In this document: piece after piece, positions 11,600-23,564 of the stretch | How positions within the stretch are numbered: the first letter of the stretch is position 1 | How the letters are laid out: every line of letters starts with the position of its first letter | Assembly (NCBI GenBank): GCA_027924645.1 | Contig: BSBN01000334.1 | Location: 3,286,001-3,350,000 of the forward strand | DNA from: Cunninghamia lanceolata | Taxonomy: Eukaryota; Streptophyta; Pinopsida; Cupressales; Cupressaceae | Length of the DNA stretch: 64,000 bases | Direction of reading: 5' to 3' | Notes under the pieces: generated by a model | Databases searched by the model: none | Told to the model about the DNA's origin: nothing | The model's input: only the letters and a program-made list of their open reading frames with translations | Program-made: the position numbers and the translations under genes

Positions 11600-13007
11600 A
11601 TGGCTACTCCAAATGTTGTTAAGATCACTGATAGGCTGCACCCAAAATTCAAGAAACATCCTTACAAATCCCTAGAAGTTGATCCCTTAAGCGCATTCTC
11701 TAGCATTCTACATGGGGTTCTACACGTAGAAGATGTTAGGGTATACATCCATGTAAATATCGAGGAATTTGGAAAATCAAAGCTAACGAATATCTACCAC
11801 AAGCAATTAATAGATGAAACATTTGAACTTAAACCTCAATACAAGGCCCTCCGGGACAAGCATTTTGGACATTGCATCCACTTTCCCTATTTTGTAGAGG
11901 ATGAATGGGTCCGATATGTTCTTAGTAGAATACATGACAGCTTCATGTGGTTGATGAGGCCATTCAAGATAACAAAAGATGCCATTAGGGCTGTAACCAG
12001 ATTGCACTCATCCGATGGGTTGCCTACTCGTAAATTGGTCAAGAACGAAATAGTAAGTGAGGCTACCAGATCAAAGTTTGACAAAAGAGTAATGACAATA
12101 GAAGATATCACAGATCTGGATATCAAATTTTCCTCCATGATAATTGGCTACAAAATATATCATTCCAGCAAGAAGAACTCTATATCCGGAACTGCAATAT
12201 ACACTACATATTCGATGCTAAGGGAAAATGCATATTATGATCTATGCGACCTTCTCCTGAACCAACTGTTAGAAAACTTGAAGAAAATAAAGAAGGATAA
12301 GAAGAACTCATTTAAGTATGGTGGCCTAATACTATGTCTCTTCTTTTACTATATGAATGAGCTTCCCGGATCTAGTGGTTGGGTATGGTAAAATGACAGA
12401 TCAGTTGCCATACAAATCAGAGATTATATGTATGGGCTTGGTGATGCCAAGGCACAAAGTACATCACTCTGGGGATACTTCAAAAATTTCCAAGGCATGA
12501 TGCAGGCAAGAGAGAGAATCCCCCAATCTCTAGTTGAAAAATACAAGGATATAGTGTGCTTCATGGGAGACACTGATCAATGCCTAATGGAGGTAGTGGA
12601 ACCCAGAACAGTCTAGATTATGCCAATGGGCTATGAGGTAGATGAGAAAATTCTAGAGCTACATGTTCAACACCTACTAAGTTAGCCAAAGGACCCTGAG
12701 GCAAAAAGGTTCGGAACCTTTCAAGAATTAAGCGTGAAAAGACATGTTGAATTGAGACAACCAGAAATAAAAAGGAAAGTGAAAAGGGAAGTGGAGGAAA
12801 TTACTAATAAATATGGCATATCAAAGGAGGCAGTTGATGCCAATAGAGAGAAGGTAGAAAGAGTAGAGAAAGAGAGACAAGAAGCAGAAAAAGAAAGTGT
12901 TCTGGTGCAAGCCCTCTCCTGGACTAGATCCTCAAAGATCTTTGTACCTGCCACTTGTAAGAGCCCAAAAGCCTCAAAACCGGAAGCAAAGACATCCGGA
13001 AAAAGAG
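11600..13007 (+). pseudogene. Third long retroelement ORF, unrecognised, fused to RT
   Basis: One frame starts at ATG 11600 (MATPNVVKITDRLHPKFKK) and continues with stops at 12389, 12614 and near 12682 into a lysine- and glutamate-rich coiled-coil tail (KVEREVEEITNKY-like, about 12734-12900). No known enzyme motif is visible. It has the same plan as the LTR-encoded proteins of C and D: a globular N-terminal part of about 400 residues, then a charged tail. FKITKDAIRAVTRLHSSDG is weakly like VIHLSKNVICEVFDLDDL of D. YGGLILCLFFYYMNELPG is weakly like MYGVILMCVYIDNRPL of C. At about 13008 the frame passes without a break into a Ty3 reverse transcriptase fragment. It may be a relic of another Tat-like LTR. 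Function is unknown. Confidence 0.5.
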
Positions 13008-13720
13008 AACGGTATGGGATATCCTTGAACCCCAAGAAATGCATATTTGGGGTAACAACAGGAAAATTACTGGGCCACCTGATAACTGAAAATGGGATTA
13101 TCATTGATCCTGACAGGGTGGATTCCATCATGAAAATACAGCTTCTTGGAAGCAAGAAAGAACTCAAATCTTACTTTGGTAAGATAAATTTTGTCAGGAA
13201 GTTTATCACTGGCTTTGCTGAAAAAGGATGCAAAGATTGAGTGGACATCAGAAGCTAGAGTAGCTTTTGAAGACATAAAGAAAGCTATATCTGAAGCCCC
13301 AGTGCTAATTAGTCCAGACTACACCAAGGACTTCTATAATTACTCATTTACTTTAGAGCATACCTCTGTAGCAGTATTGACACAAAGGAATGAAGAAAAG
13401 AAGAAAAGCCTATAGTGTTCACAAGCTGTCCATTCAGAGATGCAGAGCTCAAGTATATGGATGTAGAGAGATAGGCTCTTGCTTTGGTTAGAGAAGTGAA
13501 GAAATTTAGGCACTATATCCTAAGAAATAAAGTGATTACTGTGGTACCTGATGTAGCAGTAAAAATGTTATTAATGCAGAGTGAGCCAGGTGAAAAGAGG
13601 GCTAAGTGGATCACTGTCCTGCAGGAATATGACATGGATATCACACCCATGAAACTAGTAAGAGGACAGGCATTAAGCCAAATGATATCAGAGATTGACC
13701 CAAATATCGCAAGTCAGTAG
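13008..13720 (+). pseudogene. Element C upstream copy: RT end and degenerate RNase H
   Basis: The fragment starts within RT at YGISLNPKKCIFGV and continues ITENGIIIDPDRVDSI and LKSYFGKINFVRKFI. These match 26680-26880 of the complete copy. A 35-base deletion near 13215, relative to 26889-26923, shifts the frame. The classical Ty3 RNase H follows (SPDYTKDFYNYSFTLEHT, then VREVKKFRHYIL, to 13720). Its catalytic aspartates are missing, as in the second copy. A further frameshift near 13400 and a stop at 13472 break it. Confidence 0.7.
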
Positions 13721-13849
13721 TATGTTATTAATGAGAAGGACAGTGGAGAATGGTACTCAGACATCAGGGATATCCTGATTATTGGAAGATGTCCTCCAAG
13801 ACTGCAGGCTTCACAAAGAAGAGCCCTAAAAATAAAGTCCCAGAAGTAT

Positions 13850-14998
13850 ATGATGAAAGCGGGAGTACTTTTCAAGAAAAATTATGAAGGAATATACCTA
13901 AGATGCCTAGAGAGGCCTGAAGTAGATAAAGTATTATTAGAGTTACATGACAAGTTTGGAACAACACATGGGTCATCCTTAGCCACAACACATACAATCC
14001 TGAGAGCAGGATACTACTGGCCCACCATTTTCAAGGACACTGCTGAACATATTAAATGCTGCCATATGTGTTTGGTAGCTGCTAATAGGGAAAGATATGC
14101 TATTCAACCTCTGCAGCTAGTGATGGAGGTGCGCCCATTTGCAAAGTGGGGCATGGATTTCATAGGACCAATTAATCATCAATCATCCTCGGGCCACAAG
14201 TATGTTCTAACGATTACTGACTATTGTACCAGGTGGACCGAGGCTGTCAGCACCAAAATCTGTAGTGCAGATGATGTCATCAGATTTCTAGAAAGTAATA
14301 TAGTCACCAGGTATGGGGTTCCCTATGCTCTGGTAAGTGATAATGCTTCTGCTTTTGCTTCAACCAAATTATCAAGTTGGGCCTTTGATTATGGGATCAT
14401 AATGAAGTTCTCATCTAATTATTATCCCCAAGGGAATGGATTGGCAGAATCCACTAATAAAAATTTGTTGTATATCATAAAGAAGTTAATAAACAAGAAC
14501 AGTGGAATACACTTCTAAAATATACCTTATGGGTAGACAGAACTAGAAACAAGGCTGTATTAAGAAACTCACCTTATCCTCTAGTGTATGGGGTGGATCC
14601 CATCTTCCCTATTAACCTGAAGATTCCTACCATGCAGTTTGCCCAAGAGTACCTAGGTATGGACAATAACCAAGAAGTCAGGTTGCTTCAACTGATGCAC
14701 TTGGAAGAAAAAAAGAAGTCAGGCAATTGATCAATTTACCAAACATTAGGCTGTTGTCAAACATTGGTTAGACAAAAAAGCCAAAGATAAAGCCTTCAGG
14801 ATATCTAATTTAGTCCTGATGTGGGATAAAGCCCATGGGAAGAAAGGAGACCATGGTAAGTTTGATAAATTATGGATAGGTCCCTTCCAAATTTCTGAGA
14901 TGTTAGCAGACAGCACTTTCAGGCTTAAGAATCTGACAGGTGAAGATGTTCCATTACCAGTTAATGGAGAGTTCCTCAAACATTACTTCGAAGCCTAA
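13850..14998 (+). pseudogene. Element C upstream copy: integrase
   Basis: The N-terminal zinc-binding region (HTILRAGYYWPTIFKD, then CCHMCL) is near 13990-14075. The catalytic core carries D in WGMDFIGP, D in LVSDNASAF and E in LAESTNKNL, the DDE triad. A 7-base deletion near 14501, relative to AACCCTAGGGAGTGG in the other copy, shifts the frame. The C-terminal domain (LWIGPFQISEM and LPVNGEFLKHYFEA) resumes to TAA at 14996. Retroviral-type integrases insert the cDNA copy. Non-functional here. Confidence 0.75.
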
Positions 14999-15147
14999 AT
15001 AGCTTCATGTCAGTCATGCGTATCATACTGTATATTTGTATAGTGGTTTGTACAGTGTTGCTTTGTTGTTTTGCCTTGTTTGCTTATTGAGTGTTTGTTT
15101 TGGTTAGTCAAGATGATGCAGCTCATCACCCCAGAAAATAACTAAAT

Positions 15148-17367
15148 TGTTAGGATTCAAGTGATGAGAACACATTTATATATAGGTTGTGACTCATTTT
15201 AAGAAAGTACCTATGATCAAGTGTGTGATATCTTTTCATCAGGGTGCCTTTTCTTAACCAAAGTGATTTTTTCACAATGAATCACCTAATAGCCTTGGGT
15301 TTGTTGAACACACAATTATAGGTGTTAAGTGAAAAATCTAAAGGGACTCCCTTGCTACCAATGCAATCTCCAATCTAAAACAGCAAGTGACCATACCTTG
15401 CACACTGAGCTTATATGATGACATCAGATATATAAAGTATAAATGTTGAAAATCCAAAAAATATAATAAAATTAGGCCATCTAAGAAACTCTACCAGGGC
15501 TATAGATGCCTACTGGTAGTGGGGCTCTACTTAGGGAGATTAAATAGATAACCTTGTTGGGGCTATGGACGCCTGCTGGCAGCAAGGCTCTATCCAGGTT
15601 GGCTATGAGGGATGATCTCCAACTATGTAGCTTAACATCAGTTACTCATGTTTTCAACTTTCTTTCAAGATGAGGATAATTAATCATTTACACACTACTG
15701 ATCCTTTGTTAGCATTGTTACCATGAGGACATTTTATCATTCAGAAAGATTATGATACTTATGCTTGAAGAGAGTTGGAATGCTATGTTAGAGTGTGTTC
15801 ACATCACTTGTATCATTGGAATTTTGATATTTTCTTTGGTGGCAAGTTGATGTGTGATTACACATCACGCCCCATTTTGAGTTGACAAAACAGGGACCCA
15901 ACCTTTTTTTTGGCTTGGCTTGTGTCTTCTACTTGCTGACAGTCTCGTAAAAGTAAGTCAATACAGATGATCATGCATAAAGGGGACTTGGTAAGTCTTC
16001 ATGATGAGGTCAAAGTTTCAAAGTTACTATTTCATGACAATAACCTCATGATTGGATAGCTTACAAAATTCCATGCAGGTTTGCCTTTTGGATCATCCTG
16101 ATATTCCTTAAAGAATGAGAGTTATGGTGAGTCAAAGTCCTGGTCAAACCTAATATTCCGAGGGGAGGATCATATTTCTTAACATCAGCCATCTTATAAA
16201 AGATCACCCTGATCCAATTTTATCACCAGATAAATCATTTATCTAGAGAATCTGGATGTCAATTTTAGGTGATAAAGATATTTACCCTTCGAACAACGTC
16301 ATATATTTTGCGGGGGTCATATTTTGAATATAACCTGATCTTTCGAATATCACCTGATATTTAGAATATCACCCTGGGGCAGAATATCACCCTAAAGCCA
16401 ATATCCTGATGACGTCATATAATCCCGATGAGAAGAAAATTGCCATGACGATGACGTCATCATCCTTTTTACCTCGCAGAGGTATATTTTCAACAATGAC
16501 CCTTTCTACAGAACATGATGATGACATCATTATGCGACAATGATTAACCAAGTTATTATCCTCATGACGTCACCCCAATTTTTTGAGGAAAAGTTACTTT
16601 AGTTTGAGAGGTGATATTATAAACATCACCAGACATTCTAAACATCCCCTAACATTTTAAATATCACCTGATATTCTCATCCTGACCCAATGTTTCGGCA
16701 TGGGTTTTTCCTACCAAGGTGGATGATCATATTATACTGAGGGGGTCGTATTCTCAATATCACCTAATATTCAGAATATCACCCGATCTTCTGACGATCA
16801 CCCCGCTCCTCTTGCAGCTTAGCATTAAATGCCATTAATATAGTAGGTGGGTTCCAGTTGATCTCGAACACAATCTAAACACCTGGGAATGCCCATAGGT
16901 TTATGACAGAAGATCAAGGGTTGTGATCCAATTTGCCCTAATTTGCCCTAATTTACCTGAGAAACAAGATTAAAAGGTGAATTCATAGTCATTGTTACAT
17001 TTACCTTTGCGATAAAATGAATTTTTACATAGCACCGAGTTTTCAAACCCTCATACAATTACCTGCGGACGCATACGGCTCATAGCATAATAGGACACAT
17101 GAATATCACTGGTACTGAGTCCCTTTTAAATAATCATCAGCATAATCAGGAGAATAAGTGCACTAGGTAAGTAATTGAAAACCCCTCCTGTCATTTCTGT
17201 ATGTCTAGGTACTATGATTTCTACTAGTTTGAAGCTGTAAATTATGCATGTTGTAATAAAGTAATGATAAATGAGTATAATGTATATCATACCATGAAAA
17301 TATATTATTATGTGCATGCATGAGAGGTATGGTATGGTAACATTGGTACTGTTTATTGAAAGAGACC
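15148..17367 (+). promoter_or_regulatory. Element C U3 upstream region with repeated motifs
   Basis: This 2.2-kb stretch before the LTR-encoded frame holds several copies of ATATCACC (for example 16347-16354, 16366-16373, 16384-16391, then near 16660, 16757 and 16775), often followed by TGATATT. It also has three perfect TGACGTCA palindromes (16410-16417, 16452-16459, 16565-16572) and TATAAAAG at 16195-16202. TGACGTCA is the core bound by plant bZIP factors of the TGA/CREB-like type. Activity is inferred. Confidence 0.45.
16195..16202 (+). promoter_or_regulatory. TATAAAAG upstream of the C LTR frame
   Basis: TATAAAAGATCACC lies 1.17 kb before ATG 17368 and is kept in the other LTR near 29903 and 32585. 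Element D has TATAAAAGGTGAC at the equivalent place (61852-61859), so this may be a promoter for the LTR-encoded frame. Confidence 0.35.
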
Positions 17368-20300
17368 ATGGCAGACAAGAGATTGAGCAAGTCTGAGGCC
17401 AAATTTTGCAAGCCCATGTTCGCTCAACCTGATGGTGTACAGTTTAAATATGGTGCCATCACTGATACACACCAAGGAAACACTGATTTGGCGGCATGGT
17501 CGACTAAGATGAGTGATGAAAAGAATAACAGTACCTTGTGGGATGCAGTTTTTGCGTCTGAAATGTGGAGTGCAGCTGGTTTCCCATATTTCATGGAAGC
17601 TTCTAAGCTAGTTATTGAATGTGCTAGAAATTATAATCCACACGTAAGAAGGGTGGAGAAGCATGGCAGAATATATGCAGATCTATCTATCAAGGGCCTT
17701 GCAGCCACTTTCAATCTGCCACTAGGAAAGAAGGTATCTAGTATAGATATGAAGAAACTGGAAGTAGAATATGAGAATAACAAGAAGACTGCTTGGAAAA
17801 GAATTTACCAATGGAGGGCAAGAAATAGTCCTTATCCTGCAGCTACCAAATTACCAGTGCACATGTATAAGTTTGATTTTGATGATGAATACCAATATAT
17901 GATAGCCCTACTTAGCAGAGTGATAGGTCAGCTTGATGCTGGAAGTTTCAAGGACTAGATGTATGGGGTCATCTTGATGTGTGTTTATATAGACAACAGG
18001 CCATTGTGGGCCAAGATGATAAGTGATGCCCTACATGATCAACTAATGTACCTGGGAGGTTTAGAATGTTCTTTTTATATGACTTCCTACATAGTTTACT
18101 CATGTGCCTACAAGGGTACATTTGATGCATTGACAACAGAAGGAAAGATTGGTGGTAGCACCAGTGATGCTCACATCTAGGATCATTATCCCCAGCTGCA
18201 AAGGCAGAATTACCTCCAAGACTACAAATAGTAAATGATGCATTTTCTATACATCTAGATAGAACAATGGAGGAGGACAAAATGAAAAAGATTGAGCATG
18301 GAAGCTCAGGAGGTCATATACAAGCTTGGAGCCTGGTTTATTTAGTATACAACATTCTCTTATATAAGAATTGAGGGTTTTGAAGGTCAACCACTCATGC
18401 TCCCAAGATACCCCATTGATGCAGTAGTTTTGATGGAGTTCATGAGACAAGTGGTTACAATATTAGATGCTTACAAAGCAAGTAACAATCATCCACTAGT
18501 ATTGTTTCCAGTAAGAATGGGCTGGTATATGTGCCCAGATTCTAAGAACATAAAGAAAGCCATAGCTGGCTTGAGTATGATGAATTTGCAGCCATTCCCA
18601 CTGGCAAGGTCATATGATCCATATGGCAGGATGCAGAAGATCATGGGGAAACCTATCCTTCAGAGGAGTCTTGAAGATTTCTAGACAGACTATGAGGATG
18701 AAGCTGAAGCCAGAAGGAGAAAATACCAAAGGCTAACTCTCAACCAGATCAGGACTTTTGATTGCATCCCGGTGCCAACACAATTGAAGAAAGATTATGG
18801 CAAAATAATGGCTGATGAGTATGAAGAGAAAAAGATATATAATGACACTATATCAGTGCCTGATCTTACACAACTTGAAGATATTTCACTGGATCAGTTC
18901 ACTGGCAGAACCCTACAGTTAACCCAGTCTTGGGTAGATGAACAGATAAATGCACTGAAGAAGAAATGTGTAGCCCTTACAGTGGATAATAAGAAGAAAG
19001 ACAAGATATTCCTGATGAGGGATATGATGATTTCTTGACAGAGAAGAGGAAATCCAAAGGAGAGAGAATGAAGTCTCCAGAACAAAGCAAGAGACCCCCT
19101 AGAGGTAAGATAATTGATAATGAAACTAAAGGGTTGGTGATTGAAAGAATAGAGGTGCCAACTAAAGGTGCATCAGGATCAGGACAAGCATCAGCATCAT
19201 CCATACCGCCTCCTATGGATAAACAAAAAGCTAAAAGAATCCAGAGGCCAGCTACACAAACTACTGAAACATATGAGGAGGGTCAGGCATCTCAACAAAA
19301 GACCATAAAAGAAGATATTTCTCTAGATGAAGAGCTTGGGGAAGAAGAAGACCTAGTATCCCTCACCAGAAAGAGAAAAGCACCTCAAGTGATGGTATCC
19401 ACACCTAAGAAACATAGAACTTCAATGAGAGGTGAAATAAGACAAGACCCCATAAGGCTAAGAGCGGTAGGGGGTGAAGTATTCAGGAAAAAATTGCAGC
19501 ATGGAGTACCACTTCCCACCATTATCAAGTTCAAGACCGAGGAGGCTAAGGAACAAAAGAAAGAAACCTTAAGAGCAGTACAAAGTGGTCCTGTCTCTCT
19601 GGAGGAGACTGTGGACCTATCTGATGATGAGGTAGTAAAAGATGTCACCTCTCAGAAAATGGAAACCCTCACTGCTAACACCTGCATAACACCACAAGGA
19701 ACACCATCAGTATAGGTAGCGGTGTTAGAAGAGTTAAAGCAAGTGCAACAAGAAAAAGAAAAAAGCCCAGAAAAGGTTGCACAAAAAATAGGGCTAGATG
19801 CATTAGTTGATTAGGTGACAAGTCCTACAATAATAGACTTGACATATGTAGAGGATGTAAATCCTAATGATATAGTAGGTGCATCTGATAGAAGAGAGAA
19901 TGTTGAAGAAGTTAAAGAAATGGAAGTGGAGGATAAAGCTCCAGATATGGGTCAGCAACAACAAGAAATATCAACTGAACCCAAAATAGTTGAAGTCTGG
20001 CCAAAGGACGGAGAAACCTTAGGAGATAAAGAAACATCAAGTCATGATGACCTAAAGGCTTAAGAGGTAGATACATCAGGTGCATAGTAAGATGTGATGC
20101 AGGATCAAGAGGAGGTACCTAAGTCAGGTAAAATAATATCCATGGATACCAATGTACCTCAGGATGAGGAAAATACTAAAGTGGATGAGATACCCCTGGA
20201 GGAAGTGAAAGATCAGGATCATGATAAACATGTAGATGATCATAAGGATCACCCTCTGAAAGAAGAGATTCCTCAACAAGAGGAAGCGCCACAAGATCAC

Positions 20301-20573
20301 CCTCATGAGGAACATCATGAGGAGGAAATAAGAAAGTCACCTTCACCACAAAGGATGATAATAGATACGGGAGATCAAGGTGTACATGATGATGGTGGTG
20401 GACATCCAGGATCCAGTGACCAAGTTCCTCCCTGGCTGGAAAAAGAGATAAGTACAGAATCTGATTTTGAAATTCAAGAATTTGATATATCTACATTATT
20501 TTCAGAAACCCTAATAAAGCCTAAGAGGAAGGAAAGATTAACTTCTGCCATTACAATCCATCATAAATATTGA
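17368..20573 (+). pseudogene. Element C LTR-encoded protein, central LTR copy
   Basis: The frame opens at ATG 17368 in a good context (GACCATGGC) with MADKRLSKSEAKFCKP. Residues 1 to about 450 look globular, with YNPHVRRVEKHGRIYADLSI, GLAATFNLPLG and MYGVILMCVYIDNRPL. From about 19035 the protein becomes charged and low in complexity: a KR-rich stretch, then an acidic His/Glu-rich stretch around 20180-20340. Stops occur at 17956, 18178, 18682 and others, and a one-base deletion near 18995 shifts the frame. A 1.46-kb deletion at about 20558 removes the C-terminal coiled-coil part. No enzyme motif is recognised. The complete copy is at 33755-38064. Confidence 0.6.
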
Positions 20574-21238
20574 GTAATCAGTGTATGAATTGTTGATATA
20601 TGCTTTGATTTGCTGCATCCCTTGGAGTGCATATCAGCTCACATGTGTTGTCTTCATGCCTTTCCTTTGAAGTTAGCATCGACTGTATCTAGCTGTGGAA
20701 TGTCCTAGTAAACATATGGTTTGATTTCTTCTCTTCATGACTGTATCTAATGTGTATGTGGCTCAATAACTAAAGGTTCATCATTATTTGAAGTATTTTT
20801 TTTAGTTTCTTTCAATTTCAAAGTAATTCACCATCACAATTGCAAATAACTGACAATCAGAAGCAAATAGTAATAAATATGTAGATATCTCGAAGATAAC
20901 TAAAAATCAGTAGCATATTTGAGTTAAAGCATGTCAAATTGACACATATCATGCAAAGATATAAAGATAGACACACTATTTGAAGCATATCTTGTGTAGA
21001 ATAACTATCTATGTAGCATCATTACAAGAAACACTATATTATAGATGAGACTTACGTAAGGCCCCAAAATGGAAACAGTGACACACATCAACCTCTGAGT
21101 AATGTTATCTGATTAAGAACTAATCCATGGAGACTTGGGATCATGAATTCTCTGAATTCATCATATCTTTCAAGATGAGTAAAGGTTGATGTGTAACTTT
21201 TATTCTATGTTTGTTTATGACTAACATCATGATCAACA

Positions 21239-21715
21239 TAAATTGGTGCTAGAAGGAGGGCTTAGGATGAAGATCATCATCAGTAGTTCAAGTGATGATA
21301 AAGATCGTAAGGTAATGCTCAGACACCACTAAATTTTTAGGTGAGACATAAATATTTTTTATTCTAAGCTTGTGCATGATAATCCTGTGTGAAGTTTACA
21401 AGATCGATCATAAATATTGCAAGCTTTATAGCTGATCATCATGAATTTATAGAAATAGGCCTTGTCTCATGTAAATTTGCCCAAATCTTTGAGGTAGTTA
21501 GCCTAAAAACTTGATATCCCACTGCTTGTGACACAGAACTTTAAATATCACTTCATATTTGCAATATCTTTGCAAATATTCCATAAATATCCAGTCAGTA
21601 TACTTTTCTGACCATAAATACAGCCTTTGCTAGTAAATTCCAGCCAATCTTTACAGTTATCTAGCTAATTTGCTTAAATTTGAGACATCCTGGCTCTAAG
21701 GCCAAATACCAAATC
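21239..21715 (+). other. Element C primer site and 5' leader
   Basis: Four bases after the LTR end comes TTGGTGCTAGAAGGAGGG (21243-21260). It begins with TGG, as required to pair with a tRNA CCA end, and is the primer-binding site by position. The tRNA was not identified. The remaining leader to 21715 has no frame. Confidence 0.6.
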
Positions 21716-23563
21716 CTGATCTGGTGGAATATTTGAAGAACTACCTATTAGAGGACTCAGACCTAGAACTGTAGACATCCATCACACTCTAGGGTATAGT
21801 GCATCAGGGGCTTCACCAAAGCCTCCTCCTGTAACTCCTATTGGTTTACAAATACCTTCAGGACTATCTGTGACACCTCCTGTCCAGCCTCAACCCCAGG
21901 TCCAACCTCAGGCTCAACCTCCTCCGGTTGCAATGTCATTCATTGCAGCAAAGTCACCTTTGACCTTTACTGCATATCACACTTTACCAAAGAATCCTGA
22001 CAAACTCTATTCAAAGTATCATCCATATCAAGATGCAGATGATCATATCAGAACTTTCAAAGAAGCCTGCTGTAGGGCTAGAATAGAGCATCAGGACATT
22101 GTATGTAGATTATTTCCTTTTTCTTTAGGAGAAGAAGCTTATAAATGGTATATTAGTCTTGGTCAGGGTTCTGTCAAATCATGGGATGTTCTTGAGAAAG
22201 TTTTCACTGATAGGTTCAAGGTACCAATAGATCCTTCAATGAACTATCACCAATTTGTTACAATCAAGAGATTCAAAGGTGAACCTATTACCAACTTCAA
22301 CGCTAGGTTCTAGAAAATGCTATCCAAGTTAGTTGCCCCATATGTTGTAGCAGATACTGCTGCCAGGAGTATCTATTATTTAGCTTTAAATCCATTGACT
22401 TCCATGTTCATCAGGAGAGTACATCCTAAAATCACAATTTTGATAGGAGCTTTTTAGGAAGCTATCAAAGTCAACCAGTAGCTGTTACCTACTCCAACAC
22501 CAAACATAGCCTTTCCTACACTACCTGGATATCCTACATATCCTATACAACATCCTAATGGAGCTATGATACCTCTAGCAATCATGCCAACACCATTGCA
22601 GATATCTCCACTAAGTATCATGCCTCCACCTAATAGAAATGGTTAGATGCCACAGTATCCAAGTCAGACACAAGTGCCTCAGGGTGCTGATCAGTCCAAC
22701 AATAACCATGGATCTTCCTTTTTCAAGCCTCAAACTAAAAATGTAATGGCCAAGGTCTAGGAGGAGAAAGAGGAAATCAAGGAAATATCAGCCCAGCTAA
22801 GGAAGCTTACAATCGAGATTACTCACTTGAGAAGCCAAAACTTCTATTCTCAACCTAATCATAATAGAGGTTACACCAATGATAGACCTAGTTATCTTGA
22901 CAGGGGGTATAACAACAATAATTACAACAATAACAGTGGTAACAACAATTCCCCTAGACAACTTAGAGTATGGAACTCCAGGCCAAATAATGGTTCCTTA
23001 CCATCACCTTTAGATAATCTGCCTCTTGGTGAAGCTAAATAGACTACTAGAGTCAATCTTGCTGAGGCAGCCCTTACTAATTGGTGTAGGATACACAATA
23101 CTAATGCTCATGCAGAGTTAGACTATCCACAATTTCAAATTGATGCACGTATTTTCCAAACTAAGGTGTCCAATACTGCAGGAAATTCACATCATATAGA
23201 AGGGAATGAGCTTGTTCCTTGTGGATATGATTCAGCCTTAGTACTAGAAAGCTATACTGATCATTCTTATTAGTAGACTGTGTCATCTCATCAACATTAT
23301 ACCCAGACATGTGAAGAATCCGCTATGGCTTTTGAGTCAAATTATGTTTTCCCCTTTGAGGATGACAATGAGCCATCAAATAAACATGAAGAAGTGCATG
23401 CTTACCAATAGTAGTACTAGGGTAAGCATAACTATAATTTGAGAAATAATGCCAATAGACCTACTAATCCATTGACCTTTTCTTTACTTCCAAATAATTT
23501 CAACACACCTCCTGATCCCAAAGCAAGCAATAATCTAGGATTTCCCAAGGTCAATGCTTAATA
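21716..23563 (+). pseudogene. Element C gag
   Basis: The frame is open from 21716, but no start codon is evident near it. A proline- and glutamine-rich segment (PPVQPQPQVQPQAQPPP, about 21873-21925) precedes the capsid domain (DDHIRTFKEACCRARI, FPFSLGEEAYKWYISL, FTDRFKVPIDP, about 22025-22310). A stop at 22311 and about a dozen further stops follow, with a coiled-coil bit (about 22755-22835) and an asparagine-rich stretch (YNNNNYNNNSGNNN, about 22910). A histidine/cysteine motif, NWCRIHNTNAH, is near 23081-23113. Gag packages element RNA into cytoplasmic particles. It is in frame with the protease that follows. Confidence 0.7.
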
Positions 23564-23564
23564 T

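Larger units (their letters stand above)
15148..21238 (+). repeat. Element C central (5') LTR
   Basis: The right edge is exact: ATGATCAACA at 21229-21238 followed by a primer site, identical to the end at 39080-39089. The left edge is proposed at TGTTAGGATT because it gives TGTT...AACA ends, but no polypurine tract or target duplication confirms it. It carries a long frame (17368-20573). Relative to the LTR at 28856-39089 it has lost about 1.46 kb at 20558 (equivalent to about 36940-38402), which removes the frame's 3' end and the downstream TATA box. Confidence 0.7.

Noticed and set aside
11600..12616. The frame at 11600 as a captured host gene
   Set aside because: It has no introns, lies among element sequences and resembles the other LTR-encoded proteins in plan. 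A retroelement origin is simpler.
15148..15149. A confident left boundary for the C LTR
   Set aside because: Both copies share pol upstream, so homology cannot define the edge, and there is no clear polypurine tract. The boundary is kept only as a proposal.
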